From an uncultured Prevotella sp. (GTDB taxonomy: Bacteria; Bacteroidota; Bacteroidia; Bacteroidales; Bacteroidaceae), in NCBI GenBank assembly GCA_944319795.1, contig CALUFA010000020.1, forward strand, positions 1 through 41,552: a stretch of 41,552 bases of DNA, written 5' to 3'. Within the stretch, counting starts at the first letter, position 1. The number at the start of each line of letters is the position of its first letter. Of the stretch, positions 1 through 8,063 are shown piece after piece. The notes below the pieces were generated by a model. It was given only the letters and a program-made list of their open reading frames with translations. It made no database searches and was not told where the DNA came from. A program made the position numbers and the translations under genes.

Positions 1-53
1 TTTCTTTTTCTTTTCGTCAGGAAGTACACTTTTAGTACGCCCGATAAAAAGAG

Positions 54-87
54 AAACCCTTGATAATCAGTTGATTATCAAGGGTTT
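54..87 (-). terminator. Hairpin terminator after tRNA-Leu
   Basis: A perfect 16-bp inverted repeat (54-69 and 72-87) with only two bases between the arms lies just downstream of the tRNA. Read on the minus strand it is followed by CTCTTTTTATC. This fits an intrinsic terminator of the tRNA transcript. Confidence 0.6.
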
Positions 88-91
88 GAAG

Positions 92-173
92 TACCCAGAG
101 CCGGGGTCGAACCGGCACGGGTTGCCCCACTGGTGTTTGAGACCAGCGCGTCTACCGATTCCGCCATCTGGGC
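92..173 (-). tRNA. tRNA-Leu (anticodon CAA)
   Basis: On the minus strand the 82-nt sequence folds as a class II tRNA. The acceptor stem is GCCCAGA/TCTGGGT with a G-T first pair. The anticodon stem CTGGT/ACCAG encloses loop CTCAAAC, giving anticodon CAA. A variable arm follows with GGG/CCC pairing, then the T arm GCCGG-TTCGACC-CCGGC. The discriminator base is A, as expected for leucine, and CCA is not encoded. A terminator-like hairpin follows. Confidence 0.95.
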
Positions 174-243
174 TTAAATGCGGTTGCAAAGATAAGGAAA
201 ATTTCGGAATTGACAAATTTTTAATTGAAAAAACTTAAAATAA

Positions 244-274
244 TTGGCTATGACGGCAATTATGCGTATCTTCG
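244..274 (+). promoter_or_regulatory. Candidate promoter of manC
   Basis: TTGG at 244-247 and TATCTTCG at 267-274 are separated by 19 bp. This matches the Bacteroidetes pattern (TTG, 19-21 bp, TAnnTTTG) with one mismatch in the -7 box. It lies 27 bp before the manC start. Confidence 0.5.
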
Positions 275-300
275 TATCGTGAATTTAAATCTGTAATACT

Positions 301-1395
301 ATGGTGGATAACAAGAATAACTTTTGCCTGATTCTGGCCGGAGGCAAGGGCCGCAGGCTGTGGCCGTGCAGCAGGGAGAACTGTCCGAAGCAGTTTCTCG
401 ACTTCTTTTCTACGGGACGGACGTTGCTGCAGCAGACTTACGACAGGATGTCTGCTTTCATTCCGAAAGAGAATATTTACATAAGCACCAACCAGATTTA
501 CGCCGGCCTTGTGGAGGAACAGCTGCCGGAGGTTTCGAAAGTGAATATCTTGTGCGAGCCGATATTCAGGAATACTGCGCCGAGTTTAGCTTGGGCTACG
601 CACAGGATTCTGCATGTCGATGCCGAGGCGAGGATTGTCGTGGTGCCGTCTGACCAGGCTGTATTCAAGGAGGACGAGTTTAAGCGGAACGTAATAGAGG
701 GACTGGATTTCGTCGGCGGTAACGATTGCCTGCTGACGATGGGCGTGAAGCCTACGCGCCCTGAGCCCGGATACGGCTACATACAGGTTGGCGATGAGGC
801 TGATTGTGACGACGTGTACAGGGTGAAGTCGTTCACGGAGAAGCCTGACCGTGAGTTTGCAAGGATGTTTATGGAGAGCGGCGAGTTTTATTGGAACACG
901 GGTTTGTTCCTTGCCAACGTGCAGTATTTGATTGAGACGTTCAAGAAGATTTTCCCGCCTGTGTTGCGCAATTTCAAGGAGGACGAGGGCAAGCCTTATA
1001 GTATTGAGGCTGAGTTGGCGTTTGTAAAGGAGAATTTTCCGTCGTATCCGAACTTGTCGATCGACTACGGCATTCTTGAAAAGAACGATAAGGTTTACGT
1101 GATGAAGTGCGATTTCGGTTGGGCCGATCTCGGCATGTGGCACTCGATTTACGAGAGCATGAGCAAGGGGGAGGGTGACAACGTCGTGATAGGCTCGCGC
1201 GTGATAGCGGAGGACAGCCGCAACAACATCATTAAGTTGCCCGACGACCACCTTGGGATAATCAACGGCCTTGACGGTTACATCGTTGCAGAAAAGGGCA
1301 ACGTGCTGCTTATCTGTAAGAAAGAGGATTCCTCTGCGTTGATAAGGAAATATGTCAACGAGGTGCAGGTTAAGTATGGAGAAGAGTTTATTTGA
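301..1395 (+). CDS. manC: Mannose-1-phosphate guanylyltransferase
   Basis: This 364-residue cytoplasmic protein should make GDP-mannose from mannose-1-phosphate and GTP, the donor for mannose- and fucose-containing surface glycans. The nucleotidyltransferase signature LAGGKGRRLWP sits at residues 12-22, and later family motifs (FTEKPD, FYWNTGLF) follow. The length fits the short form without a fused phosphomannose isomerase domain. The gene stands alone, with a tRNA behind it and a convergent HIT gene ahead, and has its own candidate promoter. The link to the envelope-glycan genes further on is inference from pathway only. Confidence 0.93.
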   Translation: MVDNKNNFCLILAGGKGRRLWPCSRENCPKQFLDFFSTGRTLLQQTYDRMSAFIPKENIYISTNQIYAGLVEEQLPEVSKVNILCEPIFRNTAPSLAWATHRILHVDAEARIVVVPSDQAVFKEDEFKRNVIEGLDFVGGNDCLLTMGVKPTRPEPGYGYIQVGDEADCDDVYRVKSFTEKPDREFARMFMESGEFYWNTGLFLANVQYLIETFKKIFPPVLRNFKEDEGKPYSIEAELAFVKENFPSYPNLSIDYGILEKNDKVYVMKCDFGWADLGMWHSIYESMSKGEGDNVVIGSRVIAEDSRNNIIKLPDDHLGIINGLDGYIVAEKGNVLLICKKEDSSALIRKYVNEVQVKYGEEFI

Positions 1396-1398
1396 GAG

Positions 1399-1490
1399 TT
1401 AAGAGTTAAGAATTAAGAGTTAAGAAAATATGTCTTGTTGCTTAAAAACGTTAATGCATATTTTCTTAACTCTTAATTCTTAACTCTTAA
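1399..1490. repeat. F3 palindrome, likely bidirectional terminator
   Basis: A perfect 34-bp inverted repeat (1399-1432 and 1457-1490, 24-nt loop) is built from the direct motif TTAAGAGTTAAGAATTAAG. It fills the whole gap between the converging manC and HIT genes, starting 4 bp after one stop codon and ending 2 bp before the other. The placement fits a shared terminator. The sequence style resembles a dispersed element rather than an ordinary GC-rich terminator. Confidence 0.75.
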
Positions 1491-1491
1491 T

Positions 1492-1884
1492 TCACTTAAA
1501 GTTTTCCCTTATTTTCTTTGCTATTTCCTCAAACTCTTCGTTTGAGAGTTTCAGCTTGGGGTTGGAGAAAAGCATGTCGCCCTCGCTCTGCATGGGTACG
1601 AGGTGGATGTGTGCGTGTGCCACTTCGAGTCCGAGCACTGCCATGCCCACCTTGCGGCAGGGGAAGGCTTTCTTTATTGCTGCGGCCACGCGCTTGGCGA
1701 ACACGGTTATTTCTGCTATTTCGTCGTCGTCCATGTCGAAGAAGTAGTCAACCTCCCTGCGCGGGATTACCAGCGTATGGCCTTTGGCCAACGGGTTGAT
1801 GTCGAGGAATGCGTAGAACTTGTCGCTCTCGGCGCACTTGTAGCTGGGTATTTCGCCGGCTGCTATCTTTGAAAATATGTCCAT
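1492..1884 (-). CDS. HIT family protein (histidine triad hydrolase)
   Basis: The 130-residue cytoplasmic protein is of typical length for bacterial HIT (HINT-like) proteins. These hydrolyse nucleoside phosphoramidates or bind nucleotides. The histidine triad is complete at residues 90-94 (HAHIH, followed by LVP). The N-terminal DIFSKIAAGEIPSY and the central LAKGHTLVIPR are also characteristic. It lies 124 bp downstream of greA on the same strand, so the two may be cotranscribed, although a palindrome (F4) sits between them. The physiological substrate cannot be told from sequence. Confidence 0.92.
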   Translation of the reverse strand: MDIFSKIAAGEIPSYKCAESDKFYAFLDINPLAKGHTLVIPRREVDYFFDMDDDEIAEITVFAKRVAAAIKKAFPCRKVGMAVLGLEVAHAHIHLVPMQSEGDMLFSNPKLKLSNEEFEEIAKKIRENFK

Positions 1885-1901
1885 TGCTTTTTATTTTTAG
1901 T

Positions 1902-2003
1902 CGACAAGCAGACGAGCGACAAGCAGACAAGGGCATTTGCCTTGCGTTTGGATTAAATGGTAATACCGCTTGTCTGCTTGTCGCCCGTTTGCTTGTCTGC
2001 TTA
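1902..2003. repeat. F4 palindrome (octamer-type), intergenic copy
   Basis: Inverted arms rich in the octamer AAGCAGAC and its complement GTCTGCTT flank a short AT-richer centre. The inner 16 bp, GCGACAAGCAGACAAG, pair exactly with 1969-1984, and the outer parts pair imperfectly. The segment 1923-1944 matches 10468-10489 at 19 of 22 positions; that second copy lies inside a coding region. It fills the greA-HIT gap. Confidence 0.75.
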
Positions 2004-2008
2004 AGAAT

Positions 2009-2476
2009 TTATTCCACCGTTATCTTGTCTATTCTCAGTTTGATGGTGCCGCGCGGAATCTTTATTTCCACTTCGTCGCCCACCTTCTTGTTGAGCAGCC
2101 CTTGCGCTATCGGGGTCTTGATTGATATTTTGCCTTCGCGCAGGTTGGCTTCGCTTTCGCTTACTATGGTGTAGGTCATCTTGGCCTTGTTGGCCATGTT
2201 GGTCATTTCCACCTTCGAGAGTATCTGCACGCAGTCGGTGCTCAGGCGCGAGGTGTCTACTATCTTAGCCTCGGATATGGCCAGCTTCAGCTTGTTGATC
2301 TTGTCTTCAAGATGTGCCTGTGCCTCTTTCGCGGCGTCATACTCCGAGTTTTCGCTCAGGTCGCCCTTATCCCTCGCCTCGGCGATGGCGGCTGAAGCCT
2401 TGGGGCGCTCGACGCTTTCCAAATGTTTTAGTTCGGCTACTAACTTGTCGTAGCCTTCTTGTGACATGTAAGCCAT
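2009..2476 (-). CDS. greA: Transcription elongation factor GreA
   Basis: The 155-residue protein has the two-part GreA architecture: an N-terminal coiled coil (about 1-75) that enters the RNA polymerase secondary channel, and a C-terminal FKBP-like domain (about 80-155). The coiled-coil tip carries GDLSENSEYDAAKE, with acidic D39 and E42 in the places that stimulate RNA cleavage in E. coli GreA. It rescues backtracked polymerase. A good Bacteroidetes promoter lies 120-150 bp upstream. The gene probably leads a transcript that can continue into the HIT gene. Confidence 0.95.
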   Translation of the reverse strand: MAYMSQEGYDKLVAELKHLESVERPKASAAIAEARDKGDLSENSEYDAAKEAQAHLEDKINKLKLAISEAKIVDTSRLSTDCVQILSKVEMTNMANKAKMTYTIVSESEANLREGKISIKTPIAQGLLNKKVGDEVEIKIPRGTIKLRIDKITVE

Positions 2477-2595
2477 AATGTATAAAGGTTTTAATTGTTA
2501 TTTTCAGGATAGACAAAAAGAGAATTCCGACATTCCATCGTGATGCCGGAATCCCCACTTTGTCCCCTATATGTTATTTCATTAATATTCTGCTG

Positions 2596-2626
2596 CAAAG
2601 GTAGGCTTTATTTTCCGAACAAACAA
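2596..2626 (-). promoter_or_regulatory. Promoter of greA
   Basis: On the minus strand TTG (2626-2624), a 20-bp spacer and TACCTTTG (2603-2596) match the Bacteroidetes consensus fully. The predicted start of transcription leaves a leader of roughly 110 nt before greA. Confidence 0.65.
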
Positions 2627-2707
2627 TTTTTTATGGCTAAAAATGATTAAGAGCCTGATAAAAGCGTTTCGCCGGGGCATCGTGCTGATAATCAGCATGT
2701 TTGCAAA

Positions 2708-2788
2708 CGGCGGTCTTTTGCGTTGTGAAAGGTGGCCTTTTAGGCGGTGAAAGGTTGCCTTTCGGAACGTGAAAGGCTGCCTTTTGCG
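2708..2788. repeat. F1 repeat locus a (three to four CCTTTT modules)
   Basis: Modules AAAGGTGGCCTTT, AAAGGTTGCCTTT and AAAGGCTGCCTTT follow one another at about 25-bp spacing, preceded by a related GGCGGTCTTTT. They lie behind the last gene of the envelope cluster and in front of the greA promoter. Unlike most other F1 loci, neighbouring modules here are not mutually complementary. The rest of the 369-bp gap (2477-2845) holds only the greA promoter; I see no gene in it. Confidence 0.7.
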
Positions 2789-2845
2789 TGGCAGTGCCGG
2801 CTTGGCTGCCGATTCGTTGCGCGCCCGGCGTGCCGCCGGGGCTTT

Positions 2846-3802
2846 TCATTTTGTCGTTGATGTGTACAGTTTCCTTACTGCGAGGTATGCCGTTTCGGCT
2901 ATGCGCAGCGGGCATTTTCCGCGCAGCATCGAGGCGAGCATGCGGAAAACGAGTCCCTTGGGGGCGTAGCCGAGCAGGCCGTCTACGTCGCCGAAGCCGT
3001 AACCGTTGCGGCGCACAGTGCGCAGCACGTTGAGCATTCCTATCTGCAGGGGGAACGAGTAGCGGCCTTGTGGGTCGTTGGAGGTGAAGAAGTCGAGCAC
3101 TACGCGGTTTGACATGACGAACGAGCGCATGTGGCGTGGCGACATGGTGTGGGTGTATGAGCCGGCGTTGTCGTCGCAATAGTAATATACGCTGTCGTCG
3201 ATGAACGAGCGGCGGGCGTGGAACATCAGGCGCGTTATCACCGAGTAGTCTTCGCAGTAGTCGATGCCCGGCGCGAGTCGGATGCCGTTGTCGGTGAACA
3301 GCCGGCGCCGGTAGAGCCGGCCCCACAGGCGGTTGGACACGATGTTCTGGCAGAGCATAAGCCTTAGGTAGTGTTTTTCGTCGCGCCCCTGGTAAGGGCG
3401 GTTTACGGCGGAGGCGCCTTCGCGCGTAACGCGCTGCCATCCGCCGTCTACGATGTCGGCGCCGCTGCGCCCCATTTCGGCCGCGAGCAGCTCTACGGCT
3501 CGCGGCGGCAGATAGTCGTCGCTGTCTACGAACGTCAGGGCGTCGCCCGTGCTCTCGTCTATCAGCCGCTGTCTTACCGCGCCTATGCCCATGTTCTCGT
3601 CGTTGCGTATTATCTTTACTTGGGTCTTGCGTACTGGGTGGCGCTCCATTACCGAGCGCAATATGCAGATTGAACTGTCGGGCGTGCAGTCGTCGACGAA
3701 TACGTATTCAAGGTCGCCGTAGGTTTGGCCGAACAGCGACTCGGCGCATCTGGCTATGTATTTTTCAACCCCGTATACGGGAACGAGCACGGATATTTTC
3801 AT
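2846..3802 (-). CDS. Family 2 glycosyltransferase
   Basis: This 318-residue protein has a GT-A fold start, MKISVLVPVYGVEKYIARC, and the segment FVDSDDYLPP, in which D93 and D95 form the DxD-like nucleotide-sugar/metal site. It would transfer a sugar from an activated donor onto a glycan or lipid carrier at the cytoplasmic face. No transmembrane segments are evident. It is the last gene of the minus-strand cluster, 19 bp behind the GT-C-like membrane protein, so the two are almost certainly cotranscribed. The sugar and acceptor cannot be deduced. Confidence 0.88.
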   Translation of the reverse strand: MKISVLVPVYGVEKYIARCAESLFGQTYGDLEYVFVDDCTPDSSICILRSVMERHPVRKTQVKIIRNDENMGIGAVRQRLIDESTGDALTFVDSDDYLPPRAVELLAAEMGRSGADIVDGGWQRVTREGASAVNRPYQGRDEKHYLRLMLCQNIVSNRLWGRLYRRRLFTDNGIRLAPGIDYCEDYSVITRLMFHARRSFIDDSVYYYCDDNAGSYTHTMSPRHMRSFVMSNRVVLDFFTSNDPQGRYSFPLQIGMLNVLRTVRRNGYGFGDVDGLLGYAPKGLVFRMLASMLRGKCPLRIAETAYLAVRKLYTSTTK

Positions 3803-3821
3803 TTGGAAGCCCTTTCGTTTT

Positions 3822-5258
3822 TTATGCCAAGTAGCCTACGAACAGCGTAAGGTTGTACGCTAAGAGCCACGCCGTCAGCAAGGCGAGCGCCCCGCGCAGC
3901 CATGCCGAGGCGCGTCTGCCCTCCGCGGCCTTTACGAGGAAGCCCGTGGCTATCGGCATTACGAACAGCCAGTGGGCGCCCATGATGTACACTTCGTTGA
4001 TGCCGAAGCCGAGGCCGAGGTGTATCGCCATGTCGAAGGCGAAGCCGCTTAGCGCCATCCACATGAAGCGCGACCGCCGTCCGCACCATATTCCGGCAGC
4101 GAAGAGCGCTACGAGCAGTGCTTCGACTACGTAGTTGGCGGCCCAACGGTAGGGCACTATCACCGGGCGGCTGCGCAGCGTGTCCTGCAACAGGTAGTCT
4201 TGGTGCAGCTGTATCGACTCGCCGAATAGGTTCTCTACCGCCGTCGCCAGGCGCGACGTCGTTGCGTCAGTCCACTTCATGAATCCGCCCTCGGCCATAG
4301 GCTTGCCCGTATGCTTGTTCCACGGCTTCTGCCTGTCCCTCAGGTACTTTGCGTGCGCCCTGCGTTTCATCTCCGTGTCGAAAGCCTTCTTTATCTCCAC
4401 GCTGTCCGTCAGCGCCGTCGTGTCGCGGAAAGCCTTGAACATCTTAGCCCTGTTCTCGGCGTTCTTCTTGGCCGCCACGGCCTTGTTGGCCTTCTCCTTG
4501 GGCAGTGAGAACGTGCGGTATTCCCAACGGGCGAAGCCCCATATCAGCGCCGAGGGCAGCAATACGGCGAACAGGAAGTATTTTAGGCGGAAGAACTTGC
4601 GCCCGTTAGTGAACAGCGAATAGAGGACGGTCTTTATGCCGTTGCTCAGCGTTACGCCTGCGGTGACGAAGAACAGTACGATGGTCTGCCAAATCTTGAA
4701 CGTCCGCCCGGCCTGCATCTTCATGCCCGAGACGTAAATCGTGAATACGAGCAGGAACATCGAGATGCAGAAATGGTCGGGCACGACGGCCGAAACCATG
4801 ACGTAGGCCATCGAGAAGAGCATCGTCGAGAGCAAGGCCGAGTCGAACCGGCCGAGGCGTATGATGTCCCTGAATATGCGGAACATGAATATGAACGTGT
4901 AAAAGGCGCACAGCAGCAGCGGCACGGCCACTATGAACTGCACGAGGTTCATGCCGGTAGCGTCCATGAGCCATGCGTCGAGCTGCGACAGCGGCCATAC
5001 CATGAACGCCAGCAGCGGGTGGCGGTAGACGTTGTAGTTCGTCGTCCAATGCGTCACAACGGAATAAGTGATGGGGTCGAAGCCCGATACCGTGAAGTTC
5101 TTGACGAACACGTTCCAGTGCCCGACGTTCGTCTTGGTGAACAGCTCGAAGTTGCTTGCTATGACGAGGGCGTGCAACGCCAGCAGCATGACTAACGTGA
5201 GGGCTGACGCCTGCCACTCTTCGCGCTTAACCTTAAACAGTAGTATTAGCTTTTTCAT
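3822..5258 (-). CDS. Polytopic membrane protein, GT-C-like
   Basis: The 478-residue protein has many hydrophobic segments. A charged lysine/alanine-rich soluble stretch at about 245-330 divides the N-terminal membrane part from the C-terminal one. After the first membrane helix there is an extracytoplasmic loop with FDP (D61) and then YRHPLL (H80-P81). That arrangement resembles GT-C transferases, which use polyprenyl-phosphate sugars as donors. It may belong to the Bacteroidetes family DUF6080, which I recall only loosely. Its neighbours (UbiA-like prenyltransferase, HAD phosphatase, GT2) support a role in envelope glycan assembly. The enzymatic assignment is inference. Confidence 0.6.
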   Translation of the reverse strand: MKKLILLFKVKREEWQASALTLVMLLALHALVIASNFELFTKTNVGHWNVFVKNFTVSGFDPITYSVVTHWTTNYNVYRHPLLAFMVWPLSQLDAWLMDATGMNLVQFIVAVPLLLCAFYTFIFMFRIFRDIIRLGRFDSALLSTMLFSMAYVMVSAVVPDHFCISMFLLVFTIYVSGMKMQAGRTFKIWQTIVLFFVTAGVTLSNGIKTVLYSLFTNGRKFFRLKYFLFAVLLPSALIWGFARWEYRTFSLPKEKANKAVAAKKNAENRAKMFKAFRDTTALTDSVEIKKAFDTEMKRRAHAKYLRDRQKPWNKHTGKPMAEGGFMKWTDATTSRLATAVENLFGESIQLHQDYLLQDTLRSRPVIVPYRWAANYVVEALLVALFAAGIWCGRRSRFMWMALSGFAFDMAIHLGLGFGINEVYIMGAHWLFVMPIATGFLVKAAEGRRASAWLRGALALLTAWLLAYNLTLFVGYLA

Positions 5259-5418
5259 GTCTTGTGGGAATATGGGAGTAATGGGACTAATGAGAGTTCA
5301 GTGACTGGCCGTGAACTGTGTTTTATGCCGCAATACCGGCTTCGCCCGTCATCACCCTGATTATTTATTATGAATTATTCAACAACTCGATAATGAGTTA
5401 TGTATGATGCATTATGGA

Positions 5419-6033
5419 TTACTTGAATGGTTTGTAGTAAGCCTCGTTGGCGAAGTCGAGCAGTTCGAGGTCGCCACGGCTGTCTCCGTAGGCCGTAAGC
5501 CAGTATTCGGTGCGCTCGGGGAATAGCTGCAGCAGGCGTTTCACCTTCTCCTCGCCGTAGCAGTTCTTGGTGAGGAAACGCCCGGTCAGCACTCCGTTGC
5601 GAGCCTCCACCATCGTCCCGATGACGTAAACGTCGGGCATGCCGGCGAAAAACGGCTCCACCCAGTTGTTCACGCTTGCGCTTACTATGACCGCCTTGCC
5701 GCCTTCGGCCGCCACGTCGCGCAGTTTCTTCATTCCTTTCGGGCGCATCAGCCCGGCTTTCTTGTCGGCGAAGTTGGCGCATAAGGCGTTGAAGTCGTCA
5801 GTCTTCATACCCTTGAAGCAGTGCGAAAATACTTTTTGCTTGGCCTTCCAGTTGGGGTAAAGCCCGGCTTTCATCAGCACGAGCAAGGGCAAGTAGCGCA
5901 GGAAGCACAGCGCGAAAGCCTTGTCGCCCTTGGCGAAACGTATGAACTCGATCAGCGTGTCGCGGCGGGTCAGCGTGCCGTCGAAATCGAACGCGTAAAT
6001 CTTTCCTAACGGATATTGGGTCATGTCAATCAT
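5419..6033 (-). CDS. HAD family (subclass IB) phosphatase
   Basis: The 204-residue protein shows all HAD motifs: FDFDGTLT with nucleophile D16 and acid D18, SAS at S118, K163, and GDSRGD with D184/D188. The helical cap between motifs I and II and the spacing fit the phosphoserine-phosphatase-like IB group. An AAGGA sequence abuts the first ATG (6033) but lies 9 nt before a second ATG at 6024, so translation may start at residue 4. It lies 46 bp behind the UbiA-like gene. That pairing suggests it removes the phosphate from a phosphoribosylated polyprenyl lipid, but this is inference. Confidence 0.85.
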   Translation of the reverse strand: MIDMTQYPLGKIYAFDFDGTLTRRDTLIEFIRFAKGDKAFALCFLRYLPLLVLMKAGLYPNWKAKQKVFSHCFKGMKTDDFNALCANFADKKAGLMRPKGMKKLRDVAAEGGKAVIVSASVNNWVEPFFAGMPDVYVIGTMVEARNGVLTGRFLTKNCYGEEKVKRLLQLFPERTEYWLTAYGDSRGDLELLDFANEAYYKPFK

Positions 6034-6079
6034 TCCTTCATCGTGTTTTAGGCTTTCCGGGCGCGCAGCCCAAAGCGTT

Positions 6080-6961
6080 TTACAAGTAAATTATCACCAA
6101 GAACGTCAACGCCCAGGCCGCAATGACAAGCTGGGTGAACCTGTCGCGCAGCACCATCTTCGTAGGGTCGCCGCTCTTCTTGTCGACCACTGTAATCTGC
6201 ATGTACCTCAACAGGCCCAGCAGTACGAACACCGAAGTGAGGTAAAGCATGTCCGAGCCGAAGCGCGCGACAACCTCCGGCGACACCGTGTACATGATGT
6301 AGCACACCAAAGTGACCGACGCCGACACGGTGATTGCCTGGTTGATGAACGTCAGGTTGTAGCGTATCGTGTTCTTGCGGGGCGGCTCGCCCGTCTCGTT
6401 CATCCGCAGGACGTCGTCCCTACGCTTGGCGAACGAGAGGAAAAGCGTAAGCAGGAACGTCATCAACACCAACCACTTGCTCGGCACGATGTCGGTGGCG
6501 AAGCCGCCGGCGAGCACCCTCAGCACGAAGCCGAACGCCACTACGCACACGTCGACGATGGCGTATTGCTTCAGCTTGGCGCAGTAGCAGAGGTTCATTA
6601 TGTAGTAAAACAGCAACACTCCGCCCACCTTTAATATATGCTCTTTGCCGCCGAGCATGGCCGTGAATGCCGCCGCAAGGACGAGTGTCAGCGCCATCAG
6701 GCCCCACGCCGCGCCCATCGTCAGCGCACCCGAGGCCAGCGGGCGCTTGCACTTCACGGGGTGGCGGCGGTCTGCCTCTACGTCGTTTATGTCGTTGAAA
6801 CAGTAAACCGACGAGGCTATGAAGCTGTAAGCCAGGAACGTCAGCACCGAAGCGCGTATGTCGCCTGGGTCTAACAGGCTGCCGCCGAAGAACATCGGTA
6901 TCATTACGAACACGTTCTTAAGCCACTGTTGGGGGCGTATCAGTTTCAGTATGCTGCTCAT
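6080..6961 (-). CDS. UbiA-family prenyltransferase, decaprenyl-phosphate phosphoribosyltransferase-like
   Basis: This 293-residue membrane protein has about eight to nine hydrophobic segments. The first Asp-rich motif is NDINDVEADRRHP at 56-68. A longer match, through VKCKRP, is the form I associate with mycobacterial Rv3806c (5-phosphoribosyl-1-diphosphate: decaprenyl-phosphate transferase), more than with quinone or haem UbiA enzymes. The second motif region is KLKQYAIVDVCVVAFGFVLR. It may therefore place phosphoribose on a polyprenyl phosphate. Adjacent HAD phosphatase and GT-C-like genes would complete and use such a donor. The substrate is inferred. Confidence 0.78.
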   Translation of the reverse strand: MSSILKLIRPQQWLKNVFVMIPMFFGGSLLDPGDIRASVLTFLAYSFIASSVYCFNDINDVEADRRHPVKCKRPLASGALTMGAAWGLMALTLVLAAAFTAMLGGKEHILKVGGVLLFYYIMNLCYCAKLKQYAIVDVCVVAFGFVLRVLAGGFATDIVPSKWLVLMTFLLTLFLSFAKRRDDVLRMNETGEPPRKNTIRYNLTFINQAITVSASVTLVCYIMYTVSPEVVARFGSDMLYLTSVFVLLGLLRYMQITVVDKKSGDPTKMVLRDRFTQLVIAAWALTFLVIIYL

Positions 6962-6971
6962 CTGTTTCTGT

Positions 6972-7031
6972 ATTTAAAGAAGTTAGAGAATTTAAAGAAG
7001 TTAAAGCCGTATGCTTCATGCGGCTTTTCAT
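6972..7031. repeat. F6 element, short copy with hairpin
   Basis: Tandem AAAGAAGTTAGAGAATTT-like units lead into AAAGCCGTAT-GCTTC-ATGCGGCTTT, a 10-bp hairpin with one wobble pair. The same AGAAGTTAAAGCC motif builds the larger inverted repeat at 32314-32461. It fills the 82-bp gap between the second acyltransferase and the UbiA-like gene and might weaken read-through. Confidence 0.55.
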
Positions 7032-7043
7032 ATTCCCATTTCC

Positions 7044-8063
7044 TCACTTTCCGGTCATTCCTACTTTAAAGTATGACGTCGTTTTTCCGATAATCTTGTG
7101 CAGAATCCACGCCAACACGAGCGACGCGGCTATCATCGCGAGCGCCGTAAGGCAGTAGCCGAGCTTGTAAGGCGTTATGTATTTCAGCACGAATTGTATG
7201 TGTATAAGGTACAGTTCGAGGCTTATCGTGCCTACGAAGGCCAGCGCGCGCAGCACGGGCCGCGGCGTATGGTGGAACAGTTCTGTGAAGAGCAGGATGC
7301 CCGAGACCGTAAGCGGAATGTACACCATGCGCTCCAGGAACAACGGGAAGCGGCCGCGCCACGACTCTTCGAACTCAACGCACATCATCAGGCTTAAGAT
7401 GAAGGTTATCAGGACGAGCCATACCGCCTGGCCCTCCACCGGCCGTTTCTCCTTGACCCACGCTCCGCAGTTCACCCCGATTAGGAAAATCGGGATGCGG
7501 CTGAAGAATATTTCGAGGTGGCCTACGGCCTGATGCACCGGCGGATAATACTGCACCATGACGGCCAAGACCATCGCCACGGCGGCCAACCACCGGTAGG
7601 AAGGGTGGCGGATGATAAGGTTCATGTAGGCTGGGGCGAACGTATAGAGCATCATTATGGCCGGGATGAACCAAAATGTCAAGTCGTCTACGCGCCAGAA
7701 GCTCCATCCTACGAGGATGTTCGCTATCAGGTTGGGCAGGTCGGGGCTGTATCCGCCGCCCGGAGTGTTGAGGTAATTGGGGATGTAAAACAGGCAGGCT
7801 ATGACTACCCACGCCGGATACACCCTGAGATAGCGCTTTCTGAAGAATCGCTTCGGCGACGGATCCTTAGTCCACGAGTACCAAAGGCCGATGCCGCTGA
7901 GGAAGAGGAACATGTCGACTCCGACGTTGCCGCAGCGCACGAGGCCGTACATTACGTTGCCCTTGGGCATCCATACGTGGAAGAACATGACGAAGAGCAT
8001 CGCCAGTCCCATCAGTTCGCCGCGGTAGCGGCTTATGTCTGCAAGCTGGATAGGTCGTTTCAT
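7044..8063 (-). CDS. Acyltransferase family 3 membrane protein (second of pair)
   Basis: The start at 8063 gives a 339-residue protein and overlaps the previous stop in ATGA, a classic sign of translational coupling. The open frame extends 63 codons further upstream, but that part only shadows the neighbouring gene. About ten hydrophobic segments and the N-terminal YRGELMGLAMLFVMFFHVW (H29) fit the Acyltransferase_3 family, which moves acetyl or similar groups from the cytoplasm onto envelope glycans. The segment FLFLSGIGLWYSW is typical. The acceptor is unknown, presumably the glycan made by this cluster. Confidence 0.85.
   Translation of the reverse strand: MKRPIQLADISRYRGELMGLAMLFVMFFHVWMPKGNVMYGLVRCGNVGVDMFLFLSGIGLWYSWTKDPSPKRFFRKRYLRVYPAWVVIACLFYIPNYLNTPGGGYSPDLPNLIANILVGWSFWRVDDLTFWFIPAIMMLYTFAPAYMNLIIRHPSYRWLAAVAMVLAVMVQYYPPVHQAVGHLEIFFSRIPIFLIGVNCGAWVKEKRPVEGQAVWLVLITFILSLMMCVEFEESWRGRFPLFLERMVYIPLTVSGILLFTELFHHTPRPVLRALAFVGTISLELYLIHIQFVLKYITPYKLGYCLTALAMIAASLVLAWILHKIIGKTTSYFKVGMTGK

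Noticed and set aside
5384-5399. Hairpin AACTC-GATAAT-GAGTT between the HAD and GT-C-like genes
   Set aside because: A 5-bp stem without a T-tract is too weak to call a terminator; the surrounding AT-rich bases may be a decayed F5 piece, but the match is not convincing.
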